This document shows, piece after piece, positions 42,937-52,309 of a DNA stretch of 64,000 nt. How positions within the stretch are numbered: position 1 is the stretch's first letter; every line of letters starts with the position of its first letter. The notes beneath the pieces were generated by a model, which saw only the letters and a program-made list of their open reading frames with translations, was not told the DNA's origin and did not search any database. The stretch is from WTJO01 sp965660165. GTDB taxonomy: Bacteria; Pseudomonadota; Alphaproteobacteria; Puniceispirillales; Puniceispirillaceae. Both the position numbers and the translations under genes were made by a program. Where the stretch lies: the NCBI GenBank assembly GCA_965660165.1, contig CBFHYU010000004.1:1-64000 (forward strand), in the 5' to 3' direction.

Positions 42937-43701
42937 ATGATTATAGCGGCGAATTGGAAAATGAATTTAACCCGAGAGCAGGCATATCATCATCTTGCCC
43001 TGTCATCTCGGCAAGAGGTGCATCTTAAATCAGGGCATCAGACAGTATTTTTTGTGCCTGCTTGTTATCTTGCGCTGGCAGAAGAGGTGCTTGCGCCAAG
43101 CGCTGTTATTGGCTGGGGCGGTCAGGATTGCCATCCAGAGGCAAGTGGCGCATTTACAGGCGATATTAGCGCTGAGATGCTGTTGGGCTTTAAGTGCGGC
43201 TGGGTTCTGGCTGGCCATTCTGAGCGCAGGCAATATCATCTTGAAACAGATGAACTGATAGCTCGAAAAACGGCGCATGCGCTAAAGATGGGATTAAAGG
43301 TTGTGGTATGTGTAGGTGAAACACTTGATGACAGACAGGCTGGAAATAATAACCAGATCATATCACGCCAGCTAGATATAGTGCTTGGCCATTTGAACAG
43401 CCAGTCTATTTCGCCTGATAATTTGGTTGTCGCCTATGAGCCTGTATGGGCAATCGGAACTGGCACTGTGGCCAGTCTGGCGCAGATAGACGATATGCAT
43501 AGCCATATCAGAGAGGTGCTTAATTTAGCGGCTGGCAGAGATACAGATAATGCGATTTTATATGGCGGCTCTGTAAATGAAGCTAATGGGGCTGAAATAT
43601 TCTCGCTTGCGTCTGTTATGGGTGCTTTGGTAGGAGGCGCGTCGCTAGATGCTGAAAAATTTGCCCGCCTATGTGCGCTTTCACAACCATCTGACAGCTA
43701 G
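42937..43701 (+). CDS. tpiA: Triose-phosphate isomerase
   Basis: The 254-residue enzyme interconverts glyceraldehyde 3-phosphate and dihydroxyacetone phosphate. Present are AANWKMN with the catalytic lysine, AGHSERR with the catalytic histidine, VVAYEPVWAIGTG with the catalytic glutamate, the GTG flexible-loop part, and YGGSVNEANG for phosphate binding. Length fits. It begins a co-directional run with secG, pyrG, kdsA and eno, which is a common alphaproteobacterial order. Confidence 0.96.
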   Translation: MIIAANWKMNLTREQAYHHLALSSRQEVHLKSGHQTVFFVPACYLALAEEVLAPSAVIGWGGQDCHPEASGAFTGDISAEMLLGFKCGWVLAGHSERRQYHLETDELIARKTAHALKMGLKVVVCVGETLDDRQAGNNNQIISRQLDIVLGHLNSQSISPDNLVVAYEPVWAIGTGTVASLAQIDDMHSHIREVLNLAAGRDTDNAILYGGSVNEANGAEIFSLASVMGALVGGASLDAEKFARLCALSQPSDS

Positions 43702-43799
43702 TTTAAGGCTCAAATACACTTTTTGCTTAACTTATCGCCCATGATTTGATAAGCAATAGCGTCAAATGATTCTGAGCGCAGAAAGATAGGCTTTCTTAA

Positions 43800-44114
43800 A
43801 TGACCACAATCTTGTTAACCATCCATATTCTTATTGCGGTTGCACTGGTAGGCACTGTATTGTTGCAGCGCAATGAAGGGGGTGGTCTAGGTATTGGCGG
43901 GTCTTCATCTGGTGGGTTCATGACAGCCAGAGGGACAGCCAATCTGCTAACACGCACAACTGCTATTTTGGCAGCGTGTTTTTTTGCGACTTCAATTGGT
44001 CTAGCTATTCTTGCAGGGGCAGGCACAAGCACAAGCTCAATTGTTGATGATGTGCTTGAAAGTTCTGTTCCCGCTGAACAATCTTCTGAGCCTGCTGTGC
44101 CGACTGGCCAATAA
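43800..44114 (+). CDS. secG: Preprotein translocase subunit SecG
   Basis: The 104-residue protein has two membrane helices (TTILLTIHILIAVALVGTVLL and LAACFFATSIGLAIL, cited in part) separated by the SecG hallmark LLQRNEGGGLGIGGSSSGG and a TARGTANLLTRTT-like cytoplasmic loop, then a variable acidic tail. It is an accessory subunit of the SecYEG channel. It lies between tpiA and pyrG, the usual site. Confidence 0.92.
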   Translation: MTTILLTIHILIAVALVGTVLLQRNEGGGLGIGGSSSGGFMTARGTANLLTRTTAILAACFFATSIGLAILAGAGTSTSSIVDDVLESSVPAEQSSEPAVPTGQ

Positions 44115-44183
44115 TCACTGGATTAACATGATATGAAATCTTTGTTTGCTAATAACGCACTCACACAATAGGAGAGGGCGAAC

Positions 44184-45821
44184 GTGACCCGTTTTATCTT
44201 TATCACTGGCGGTGTAGTATCTTCTCTTGGTAAGGGGTTGGCGTCAGCCGCGCTAGGTTCCTTGCTTCAATTGCGCGGATATAAGGTAAGACTTCGTAAG
44301 CTTGATCCCTATCTTAATGTTGACCCAGGCACAATGTCACCCACCCAGCATGGCGAGGTGTTTGTCACAGATGACGGGGCAGAAACAGATTTGGATCTTG
44401 GCCATTATGAGAGGTTTACAGGGGTGCATGCCCGTAAATCAGATAATGTGACCACTGGTCGGATTTATTCTGATGTGCTTGCCAAAGAAAGACGTGGTGA
44501 CTATTTGGGAGCAACAATTCAGGTTATCCCGCATGTAACAGATGCAATTAAAGAATTCATCATGAATGATATTGATGATGAAGATTTCATTTTGTGTGAG
44601 ATTGGCGGTACGGTTGGCGATATTGAATCGCTCCCCTTTCTTGAAGCTATCCGTCAGGTAGGCAATGATTTAGGCAGAGAGCGCACCTGTTTTATGCATG
44701 TTACGCTTTTGCCCTATATTGCGGCGGCAGGTGAGCTGAAAACAAAACCAACACAGCATTCAGTAAAAGAGCTTCAATCAGTTGGTATTCAGCCCAATAT
44801 TTTATTATGCAGAACAGAGCAATTTTTGCCAGATGAACAGCGTGCCAAAATTGGCCTGTTCTGTAATGTCAGCCCAGATGATGTAATTTTGGCGCAAGAT
44901 GTCGATAATATCTATAAGGTGCCTGCGGCCTATCATCATCAGGGATTAGATACACAGATTTGCAAACATTTTAATCTGCAAACAGCGCCGCCTGATTTGA
45001 CCATGTGGGAAGAAATAGCACAGAATGTCAGCACCCCCGAAAGCGAAGTAAATATCGCTATTGTAGGCAAATATACCTCACTTCAGGATAGCTATAAATC
45101 GCTTGGTGAGGCGCTTGATCACGGCGGTATCAGCAATAGGGTGAAAGTGAATATTGCGTGGCTTGATTCTGAATTATTTGAGACAGACAACCCGCAAGAT
45201 GCATGCAGAGAACATTTATCCCAGATGGATGCGATTTTGGTGCCTGGCGGATTTGGCAAGCGAGGCTCAGAAGGAAAAATCAGCGCTATCACCTATGCAC
45301 GCACTCAGAAAATTCCCTATTTGGGGATTTGTTTTGGAATGCAAATGGCTGTGCTTGAGGCGGCTCGAACAGTGGCTCAGACTGCAAATGCTAGCTCAAC
45401 TGAATTTGGCCCTACAGATCATCCTGTGGTTGGGCTGATGACAGAGTGGGTATCTGGCAATGAAACCTCAAAACGTTCAGCAGAAGATGATTTGGGCGGC
45501 ACGATGCGACTTGGCGCCTATCCGTGCGTGATGACAGAGGGAAGTCATGCTGCAAGCCTGTATGGTACGACCAAAATTGAAGAGCGTCATCGCCATAGAT
45601 ATGAGGTGAATATTGGATATCGCGACACATTAGAGGCGGCAGGACTCAGCATTTCTGGCCTGTCACCTGATGGAGAGCTTCCTGAAATTGTTGAACGTGC
45701 TGATCACCCATGGTTTATTGGTGTTCAATTCCATCCTGAATTGAAATCAAAGCCATTTGATGCGCATCCGCTTTTTGTCAGCTTTATAGATGCGGCTAAA
45801 AAACAGAATAGAATCGTGTAA
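44184..45821 (+). CDS. pyrG: CTP synthase
   Basis: The 545-residue enzyme aminates UTP to CTP. The synthetase domain is seen in FIFITGGVVSSLGKGLASAALG (first 20 residues conserved), SPTQHGEVFVTDDGAETDLDLGHYERF and CEIGGTVGDIESLPFLEA; the class I glutaminase domain has VPGGFGKRG, the nucleophile in LGICFGMQMAV, and FHPELKSKP. It starts at GTG 44184 after AGGAGAGGGCG. Length and both domains are complete. Confidence 0.96.
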   Translation: MTRFIFITGGVVSSLGKGLASAALGSLLQLRGYKVRLRKLDPYLNVDPGTMSPTQHGEVFVTDDGAETDLDLGHYERFTGVHARKSDNVTTGRIYSDVLAKERRGDYLGATIQVIPHVTDAIKEFIMNDIDDEDFILCEIGGTVGDIESLPFLEAIRQVGNDLGRERTCFMHVTLLPYIAAAGELKTKPTQHSVKELQSVGIQPNILLCRTEQFLPDEQRAKIGLFCNVSPDDVILAQDVDNIYKVPAAYHHQGLDTQICKHFNLQTAPPDLTMWEEIAQNVSTPESEVNIAIVGKYTSLQDSYKSLGEALDHGGISNRVKVNIAWLDSELFETDNPQDACREHLSQMDAILVPGGFGKRGSEGKISAITYARTQKIPYLGICFGMQMAVLEAARTVAQTANASSTEFGPTDHPVVGLMTEWVSGNETSKRSAEDDLGGTMRLGAYPCVMTEGSHAASLYGTTKIEERHRHRYEVNIGYRDTLEAAGLSISGLSPDGELPEIVERADHPWFIGVQFHPELKSKPFDAHPLFVSFIDAAKKQNRIV

Positions 45822-45844
45822 TAGCGGTATTGAGGAGCAGGATC

Positions 45845-46663
45845 ATGAAGCCCGTAAAGATTGGTGAGTTTTCAGTTGGTAACGATGAGAAATTGCTACT
45901 TATTTCAGGGCCTTGCCAGATCGAAACCCGCGACCATGCCTTTTATTGTGCTGAAAATCTAGCAGAGGCGGCGCAGAAGGCAGGGATGAATTTTGTCTAT
46001 AAATCATCTTTTGACAAAGCAAATCGTACCTCAATTTCTGCTAAAAGAGGCGCTGGCATAGATGAGGGATTACGCATTCTTGGTGATGTAAAGGCTGAAT
46101 TTGGCTGTCCTGTGCTTACGGATATTCATCTGCCAGAACAATGTGCAACGGTGGCTGAGATATGTGATGTGCTTCAGATACCTGCATTTTTATGCCGCCA
46201 GACTGATTTGATAGTGGCGGCAGCAAAAACGGGGGCTGTTGTAAATATCAAAAAGGGTCAGTTTCTTGCCCCATGGGATATGCAACATGTGGCTGATAAA
46301 GCAGTTGAGGCTGGTAATGATAGGCTGTTGCTGACAGAACGTGGCACCAGCTTTGGCTATAATACGCTGGTATCTGATTTCAGGGCATTGCCGCAAATGG
46401 CTAGCTTTGGATTTCCAATTATTTTTGATGCTACCCATTCGGTAGCGCAACCTGGCGGGCTTGGCGGCTCATCTGGTGGCCAGCGTGAATTTGTATCTGT
46501 TTTGGCGCGCGCTGCTGTGGCTGTTGGTGTTCAGGGCTTGTTTATGGAAAGCCATCAAGACCCTGATAATGCGCCCTCAGATGGCCCTAATATGGTGCCG
46601 CTTGCTGAGATGCCTGACCTGCTTGCCCAGCTTGTCAGGATTCATCAGGCATCTCATACATAA
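45845..46663 (+). CDS. kdsA: 3-deoxy-8-phosphooctulonate synthase (KDO-8-P synthase)
   Basis: The 272-residue enzyme condenses arabinose 5-phosphate and phosphoenolpyruvate for lipopolysaccharide. Motifs include LLISGPCQIE, FVYKSSFDKANRTS, PVLTDIHLPEQC, PAFLCRQTDL, KKGQFLAPWDM and TERGTSFGYN with DATHSVAQPGG. Its presence indicates an outer membrane with Kdo-containing LPS. ATG 45845 has GAGGAG 8 bases upstream; a TTG at 45830 is rejected. eno follows 13 bases later. Confidence 0.95.
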   Translation: MKPVKIGEFSVGNDEKLLLISGPCQIETRDHAFYCAENLAEAAQKAGMNFVYKSSFDKANRTSISAKRGAGIDEGLRILGDVKAEFGCPVLTDIHLPEQCATVAEICDVLQIPAFLCRQTDLIVAAAKTGAVVNIKKGQFLAPWDMQHVADKAVEAGNDRLLLTERGTSFGYNTLVSDFRALPQMASFGFPIIFDATHSVAQPGGLGGSSGGQREFVSVLARAAVAVGVQGLFMESHQDPDNAPSDGPNMVPLAEMPDLLAQLVRIHQASHT

Positions 46664-46676
46664 CGAAAAGGAAGAT

Positions 46677-47954
46677 ATGATGGCTGAGATTATTGATATT
46701 CATGCACGTCAGATACTAGATTCTCGGGGAAACCCTACGGTTGAAGTAGATGTGACGCTTGAAGATGGCGCGTTTGGCAGGGCTGCTGTGCCATCTGGTG
46801 CATCAACAGGGGCATATGAAGCGGTTGAAAGGCGAGATGGTGATACATCTGTTTATCTTGGCAAATCTGTGATAGGGGCGGTTGATGCAGTTAATGAAGA
46901 GATTTTTGACGCATTAAGCGGTGTTTCAGCATTAGAGCAAAAGCAGATTGATGCAGATATGATCATGCTTGATGGCACAGACAATAAATCACGGTTTGGC
47001 GCAAATGCCATTTTGGGGGTTAGTCTGGCAGTTGCACGCGCCGCCGCAGACAGTCTGGGAATCCCGCTTTGGCGATATTTAGGCGGGGTGCATGCCCATT
47101 TACTGCCAACTCCGATGATGAACATTCTAAATGGTGGCGCCCATGCAGATAATGCGCTTGATGTTCAAGAAGTAATGATTATGCCTGTGTCTGCCCCAAG
47201 CTATTGTGAGGGGCTTAGGATGGGCGCAGAAATTTTTCATGCGTTGAAGGCAGAATTATCATCAAAAGGGCTATCAACTGCGGTTGGTGATGAGGGTGGC
47301 TTTGCGCCAGCCATCAACAGTACAGATGAAGCGCTGGATGTGGTAGCGCGCTCAGTTGAACGTGCGGGCTATAGCTTAGGCAGTGATATTGTGCTTGCGC
47401 TAGATGCAGCGGCAACTGAATTCCATTCTGAGGCGGGATATCATCTTGAAGGTGAGGGCAGAACCCTATCAACTGCGCAAATGTGTGATTATTGGGCTGA
47501 ATTATGCGCCCGCTATCCGATTGCCTCAATCGAAGATGCGCTTGGGGAAGATGATTGGGATGGATTTTCTGCGCTAACAGCCTCGCTTGGCACGCGTGTG
47601 CAAATCGTTGGGGATGATTTGTTTGTAACCAACCCTGAACGATTAAAGCGCGGTATTGATAGTCAGGCTGGCAATGCAATTTTGGTGAAAGTTAACCAGA
47701 TTGGCACGCTTAGCGAGACAATGCAGGCAATCTCAGATGCTCAGCTAGCAGGGTTTGGCGTGGTCATCTCTCATCGTTCAGGTGAAACAGAAGATACCTT
47801 TATCGCCGATTTGGCAGTTGCAACAAATGCAGGCCAGATCAAGACAGGCTCTTTATCGCGTTCTGACAGGCTGGCAAAATATAATCAGCTTCTGCGGATT
47901 GAAGAAGAGCTTGGCCAGAGCGCTATATATGCTGGCAAAGGCTGGATGCGTTAG
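46677..47954 (+). CDS. eno: Enolase
   Basis: The glycolytic enzyme of about 425 residues converts 2-phosphoglycerate to phosphoenolpyruvate. MMAEIIDIHARQILDSRGNP, PSGASTGAYEAVERRDGD, GDEGGFAPAI, the metal ligands in LALDAAATEF, IEDALGEDDWDGF and GDDLFVTN, and the signature ILVKVNQIGTLSET are all present. The start is ATG 46677 or 46680, after AAAAGGAAG; the frame open far upstream lies in kdsA and is not used. It is linked to kdsA by a 13-base gap. Confidence 0.96.
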   Translation: MMAEIIDIHARQILDSRGNPTVEVDVTLEDGAFGRAAVPSGASTGAYEAVERRDGDTSVYLGKSVIGAVDAVNEEIFDALSGVSALEQKQIDADMIMLDGTDNKSRFGANAILGVSLAVARAAADSLGIPLWRYLGGVHAHLLPTPMMNILNGGAHADNALDVQEVMIMPVSAPSYCEGLRMGAEIFHALKAELSSKGLSTAVGDEGGFAPAINSTDEALDVVARSVERAGYSLGSDIVLALDAAATEFHSEAGYHLEGEGRTLSTAQMCDYWAELCARYPIASIEDALGEDDWDGFSALTASLGTRVQIVGDDLFVTNPERLKRGIDSQAGNAILVKVNQIGTLSETMQAISDAQLAGFGVVISHRSGETEDTFIADLAVATNAGQIKTGSLSRSDRLAKYNQLLRIEEELGQSAIYAGKGWMR

Positions 47955-47986
47955 CATCTGAGAAGAAAAAACCTATATTTTGTAAC

Positions 47987-48026
47987 GATTCGCTTTTTTC
48001 TTGACGGCACGAATCAGTTTTGATTC
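47987..48026 (+). promoter_or_regulatory. Cluster of three GANTC sites in the ftsB promoter region
   Basis: GATTC at 47987-47991, GAATC at 48011-48015 and GATTC at 48022-48026 lie within 40 bases just upstream of ftsB; the last two form an inverted repeat, GAATCA-N4-TGATTC. GANTC is the CcrM methylation site in alphaproteobacteria, and GcrA uses methylated GANTC in division-gene promoters. A TTGACG hexamer at 48001 could be the -35 element. The role is inferred. Confidence 0.45.
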
Positions 48027-48064
48027 ACTGGTCTGGATATGATTGTTCGTGTTAGGAAAATATT

Positions 48065-48382
48065 ATGTTCCAGTCAATGAGAAAACCGCTAGGTGTTGTG
48101 TCATCTGTTGTGATCAGCGGCTTGATATTTATATTTTTTGGCTTTCATACCTTTGCCGGTGATACTGGTTGGTTGGCAAAAGCTGAAATTGAAAGAGATA
48201 TTCTGGTCGAACGCGCAAAGCTTGCCCAGCTGGAAAAAGAGAATATCCTGCAACGCCATAGAATTGACTTGCTAAAATCAAATCAGATTGACGCAGATAT
48301 GCTATCTGAAATTGCACGCTCGCAACTAGGTCTGTTTTCATCAAAAGATGTCATTATTTCAATTCAGGTTAATAAATTGTAA
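48065..48382 (+). CDS. ftsB: Septum formation initiator / FtsB-DivIC-like division protein
   Basis: The 105-residue protein has one N-terminal membrane helix (LGVVSSVVISGLIFIFFGFH) and a coiled coil (AEIERDILVERAKLAQLEKE) ending in a short SEIARSQLGLFSSKDV motif typical of the FtsB/DivIC family, which links FtsL and FtsQ in the divisome. Position between eno and pdhA is the standard alphaproteobacterial site. Three GANTC sites precede it. Confidence 0.87.
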   Translation: MFQSMRKPLGVVSSVVISGLIFIFFGFHTFAGDTGWLAKAEIERDILVERAKLAQLEKENILQRHRIDLLKSNQIDADMLSEIARSQLGLFSSKDVIISIQVNKL

Positions 48383-48557
48383 TTTTATGAAACTTTGAAA
48401 TTTAACCGAAATCTAGGTTAATAACAAAAAAATCAATAAAAACAGATAAATAAAGTTCTTGTAAAAAATCTATTTTTGCATTTTCCTTGCATATGGGTTT
48501 ATGTTTGATGGTTCTGATAAGGGCTATCAAGACACGATATGCTGAGGAGAATATATT

Positions 48558-49592
48558 ATGGCGAGTAGTGGCGATAAAAAGCCTGCCCTGAAAAAAAGAG
48601 GGCGACCTCCGAAGTCGGTAATCAATGACAAGCCGTCTCGTGAGGCACTTGAAGCGATGTATCGTGATATGCTGATGATACGCCGATTTGAGGAAAAAGC
48701 TGGTCAGCTTTACGGTATGGGTCACATTGGCGGTTTCTGTCATTTATATATTGGTCAGGAAGCTGTCGTGGTTGGTATTCAGTCTGCTGCATCTGAGAAA
48801 GATTCTATTGTTACCTCTTATCGTGATCATGGCCACATGCTTGCATGCGGCATGGATGCGGGCGGTGTGATGGCTGAGCTTACAGGCAGGGCAGATGGCT
48901 ATTCTCGTGGCAAGGGTGGCTCAATGCATATGTTTAGCCGCGAGAAAAACTTTTTTGGCGGTCATGGGATTGTTGGTGCGCAAGTGCCGATTGGCGCTGG
49001 GTTGGCTTTTGCCCATAAATATAACCAAGATGGCGGCGTGAATATGGCCTATCTAGGTGATGGTGCTACCAATCAGGGGCAGGTCTATGAAACCTTTAAC
49101 ATGGCGGCCTTGTGGTCATTGCCGCTTTTGGTTGTGATTGAAAATAATCAATATGGGATGGGCACTTCTGTAAGCCGTTCATCTGCTGGTCAAGATTTAG
49201 CAGATAGAGGTAGCGCTTATGGTATTCCAGGTAAGCAAGTTGATGGCATGGATGTTATCGCTGTGCGCGAAGCGGCATCTGAAGCGCTTGAATATTGCCG
49301 AAGTGGCAAAGGCCCATTCATTTTAGAGATGAAAACCTATCGCTATAGAGGCCATTCTATGTCTGACCCTGCAAAATACCGCACGAGAGACGAGGTAGAT
49401 GCCATGCGAAAACAGCATGATCCTATTGAGCAATTACGCGATCTGTTGTTGCGTGAAGGTGTAGAAGAAGCTTGGATCAAGGATGTGGATAAGCAGATAA
49501 AGCAAGAAGTAACTAAGGCAGCTGACTTTGCGCTTCAAAGCCCTGAGCCTGATGCTTCTGAGCTGATGACAGATATTTTGGTAGACGCCTAG
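48558..49592 (+). CDS. pdhA: Pyruvate dehydrogenase E1 component, alpha subunit
   Basis: This 344-residue ThDP-dependent E1-alpha decarboxylates pyruvate and reductively acetylates lipoyl-E2. Visible are MLMIRRFEEKAGQLYGMGHIGGFCHLYIGQEA (first 20 residues are the family start), GGHGIVGAQVPIGAGLAFAH, the ThDP motif GDGATNQGQVYETFNMA...ENNQYGMGT, and the phosphorylation-loop-like YRYRGHSMSDPAKYR. The N-terminus is Lys/Arg/Pro-rich. It leads pdhA-pdhB-pdhC-lpd; a GCTGAGGAG site precedes the ATG. Confidence 0.95.
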   Translation: MASSGDKKPALKKRGRPPKSVINDKPSREALEAMYRDMLMIRRFEEKAGQLYGMGHIGGFCHLYIGQEAVVVGIQSAASEKDSIVTSYRDHGHMLACGMDAGGVMAELTGRADGYSRGKGGSMHMFSREKNFFGGHGIVGAQVPIGAGLAFAHKYNQDGGVNMAYLGDGATNQGQVYETFNMAALWSLPLLVVIENNQYGMGTSVSRSSAGQDLADRGSAYGIPGKQVDGMDVIAVREAASEALEYCRSGKGPFILEMKTYRYRGHSMSDPAKYRTRDEVDAMRKQHDPIEQLRDLLLREGVEEAWIKDVDKQIKQEVTKAADFALQSPEPDASELMTDILVDA

Positions 49593-49609
49593 AGCAGGGG
49601 ATAAAGATT

Positions 49610-51001
49610 ATGAGTATTGAAATTAAAATGCCTGCATTGTCTCCTACGATGAGCGAGGGGCGGTTGTCGCGCTGGCTTGTCTCTGAGGGGGATAGCATCT
49701 CATCTGGTGACGTGATTGCCGAAATTGAAACAGACAAGGCTACAATGGAAGTTGAAGCTATTGATGACGGCACGGTTGGGCGGATTGATATTGCCGAAGG
49801 GACAGATAATGTTGCAGTTGGCACTGTGATTGCCATGTTGTTAGAAGATGGTGAGACAGAAATTACTGACCCTGCGCCTGTCGAGGCAGAAATATCAGCG
49901 CCAACCTCACAAGCTGCAGAAACATTGCCATCACCCTTGCCATCACCTTTGCCAGCACAGCCTGCTAGTGCGGCTATTCTTGCTGAGGCTGAATGGACTG
50001 GAAGCACCACGACAATGACTGTCAGAGAAGCCTTGAGAGATGCGATGGCAGAGGAAATGCGCAAAGATGAGCGTGTCTTTGTGATGGGTGAAGAAGTTGC
50101 AGAATATCAGGGCGCTTATAAGGTAACACAAGGCCTGTTAGATGAATTTTCAGCCAAGCGGGTAATAGATACCCCAATTACAGAACATGGCTTTACAGGG
50201 CTGGGTGTGGGGGCTTCTTTTGGAGGTTTGCGCCCTATTATTGAATTTATGACCTTTAATTTTTCGATGCAGGCAATTGACCAGATTATCAATTCTGCGG
50301 CGAAAACCCTTTATATGTCAGGCGGGCAGATGGGATGCCCGATTGTATTTAGAGGGCCAAATGGCGCGGCTAGCCGCGTGGCAGCCCAACATTCGCAATG
50401 CTATGCTAGCTGGTATGCACATTGTCCAGGTCTGAAGGTTGTATCGCCTTATTCTGCGGCAGACGCAAAGGGATTGCTAAAATCTGCTATCAGAGACCCA
50501 AACCCTGTGATTTTTTTAGAAAATGAAGTGATGTATGGTCAAAGCTTTGAAGTGCCAGATGATGAAGACTGGATTGTGCCTATTGGAAAGGCAAAAATCT
50601 TAAGGTCGGGTACGGATATCACCATTACAGCCTTTTCGATCATGGTTGGCAAAGCGCTTGAAGCAGCAGAGGCGCTAGCCTCAATCGGCATTAGTGCTGA
50701 GGTGATTGATCTGAGAACTATCAGGCCACTAGATATGGATACTATCATCTCGTCTGTGCAGAAAACAGGCAGGATGATTTCATGTGAAGAAGGCTTTCCG
50801 TTTGCTGGTATCGGCTCAGAGCTTGCGATGCGTGTTATGGAACAGGCATTTGATTATTTAGATGCGCCTGTAATGCGCGTAACGGGTAAAGATGTGCCAA
50901 TGCCATATGCCGCCAATCTTGAAAAGCTTGCTTTGCCGCAAATAGAAGATGTGGTCGAAGCAGCAAAAACAGCATGTTATCGTGCAGAAGGAGGGCTGTA
51001 A
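49610..51001 (+). CDS. pdhB: Pyruvate dehydrogenase E1 beta subunit with N-terminal lipoyl domain
   Basis: The 463-residue E1-beta carries a lipoyl domain at residues 1-80 (MPALSPTMSEGRLSRWLVSE, and ETDKATMEVEA with the lipoylated lysine) joined through a Pro/Ala/Ser linker (PSPLPSPLPAQPA) to the transketolase-like E1-beta core (MTVREALRDAMAEEM, VMGEEVAEYQGAYKVT). This fusion is characteristic of alphaproteobacteria. The stop shares one base with the start of pdhC (TAATG). Confidence 0.95.
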   Translation: MSIEIKMPALSPTMSEGRLSRWLVSEGDSISSGDVIAEIETDKATMEVEAIDDGTVGRIDIAEGTDNVAVGTVIAMLLEDGETEITDPAPVEAEISAPTSQAAETLPSPLPSPLPAQPASAAILAEAEWTGSTTTMTVREALRDAMAEEMRKDERVFVMGEEVAEYQGAYKVTQGLLDEFSAKRVIDTPITEHGFTGLGVGASFGGLRPIIEFMTFNFSMQAIDQIINSAAKTLYMSGGQMGCPIVFRGPNGAASRVAAQHSQCYASWYAHCPGLKVVSPYSAADAKGLLKSAIRDPNPVIFLENEVMYGQSFEVPDDEDWIVPIGKAKILRSGTDITITAFSIMVGKALEAAEALASIGISAEVIDLRTIRPLDMDTIISSVQKTGRMISCEEGFPFAGIGSELAMRVMEQAFDYLDAPVMRVTGKDVPMPYAANLEKLALPQIEDVVEAAKTACYRAEGGL

Positions 51002-52287
51002 TGGCTACTCAAATCCTTATGCCAGCGCTATCGCCAACAATGACTGAAGGTACAGTTGCAAAATGGCTTGTATCTGAGGGTGATACTGTGTCGTCAGGCG
51101 ATGTGATTGCCGAAATCGAAACAGATAAGGCCACAATGGAAGTTGAAGCACTTGATGATGGTGTAATCGCAAAAATCATCATCGCAGAAGCCACACAAAA
51201 TGTGGCTGTTAATGCTGTGATTGCTATTCTAACAGAAGAGGGGGAAAGCCTCTCAGAAGCAGATTTAGCCGCAGCATCACATTCGGCTTTAGCCAGTGCG
51301 CCCGCACCTTCAGAATCTTCACAACCGTCTGCATCTGCACCAGCACCAGCGCCAACTCTGGCGCCCGCCCCAATTCCAGCATCAACTTCAGCGCCTGCGG
51401 CAACAACAGCTCAAAAGGCAGAAGGCAAACGTGTATTTGCAAGCCCGCTAGCCCGCCGAATTGCTGCTCAGAACGGGCTTGATATTACCGCCATCAAGGG
51501 AACAGGCCCTCATGGCCGCATTATCAAAATGGATGTAGAAGATGCGCTTGCATCAGGGGTAACAGGCTCATCTGCACAACCATCAGCCACTATCGTTGCT
51601 GAAGCACCAAGATTTGTGCCGCATACAGCGATGCGTAGGGTAATTGCAGACAGGCTTCAGCAATCAAAACAGACTGCACCTCACTTCTATTTAACCGTTG
51701 AGTGTGAGATAGATGACTTGCTTGCCGTGCGTAAGCAGTTGAATGAATTTGCGCCTGAAGGGGTGAAAATTTCTGTAAATGATATGATTATCAAGGCGGC
51801 TGGCTATGCGCTTATGGCTGAACCAGATATGAATGGATTTTATGCAGAAGATGGCTGTAGCTATTATCATACAGCTGATATTTGCATGGCTGTAGCGGTT
51901 GAGGGCGGTCTTGTAACGCCTGTTGTTCATTCTGTTGAAAAAATAGGCTTGGCAGAGATTGCAGCAATAACAGCTGATTTGGCAACGCGTGCGCGTGATG
52001 GAAAGCTTGACCCATCAGAATATGCAGGTGGCAATTTCACTATTTCCAATCTAGGCATGTTTGGCATTAAAGAATTTTCAGCCGTTATCAACCCGCCACA
52101 ATCTGGCATTCTGGCGATAGGGGCTGGCGAACAGCGTCCAGTTGTAAAATCAGGTGAGCTTTCTGTTGCAACAATGATGTCTGTAACCTTGTCTGCTGAC
52201 CATCGGATTGTTGATGGTGCAGTTGGCGCACGCTGGCTTCAGGCGTTTAAGCGGGCAATCGAAACACCAGCAATTATGCTGTTATAG
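51001..52287 (+). CDS. pdhC: Pyruvate dehydrogenase E2 (dihydrolipoyl acetyltransferase)
   Basis: The 428-residue E2 has one lipoyl domain (MPALSPTMTEGTVAKWLVSE, ETDKATMEVEALDDG), an Ala/Pro-rich linker of about 60 residues, an E1/E3-binding domain (RVFASPLARRIAAQNGLDI) and the catalytic acetyltransferase domain ending in SADHRIVDGAVGARWLQAFK with the catalytic histidine and aspartate. ATG 51001 overlaps the pdhB stop by one base; an upstream frame start at 50974 is rejected. Confidence 0.95.
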   Translation: MATQILMPALSPTMTEGTVAKWLVSEGDTVSSGDVIAEIETDKATMEVEALDDGVIAKIIIAEATQNVAVNAVIAILTEEGESLSEADLAAASHSALASAPAPSESSQPSASAPAPAPTLAPAPIPASTSAPAATTAQKAEGKRVFASPLARRIAAQNGLDITAIKGTGPHGRIIKMDVEDALASGVTGSSAQPSATIVAEAPRFVPHTAMRRVIADRLQQSKQTAPHFYLTVECEIDDLLAVRKQLNEFAPEGVKISVNDMIIKAAGYALMAEPDMNGFYAEDGCSYYHTADICMAVAVEGGLVTPVVHSVEKIGLAEIAAITADLATRARDGKLDPSEYAGGNFTISNLGMFGIKEFSAVINPPQSGILAIGAGEQRPVVKSGELSVATMMSVTLSADHRIVDGAVGARWLQAFKRAIETPAIMLL

Positions 52288-52309
52288 TTAGACAGAGCAG
52301 GGCAAAGAT

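Noticed and set aside
46461..46676. N-terminal extension of enolase
   Set aside because: This stretch is the 3' part of kdsA read in another frame; enolase begins at the ATG after AAGGAAG.
49920..49965. Repeat in pdhB
   Set aside because: The repeated CCATCACC-type bases encode the flexible Pro/Ser/Leu linker between the lipoyl and E1-beta domains and are ordinary for this fusion.
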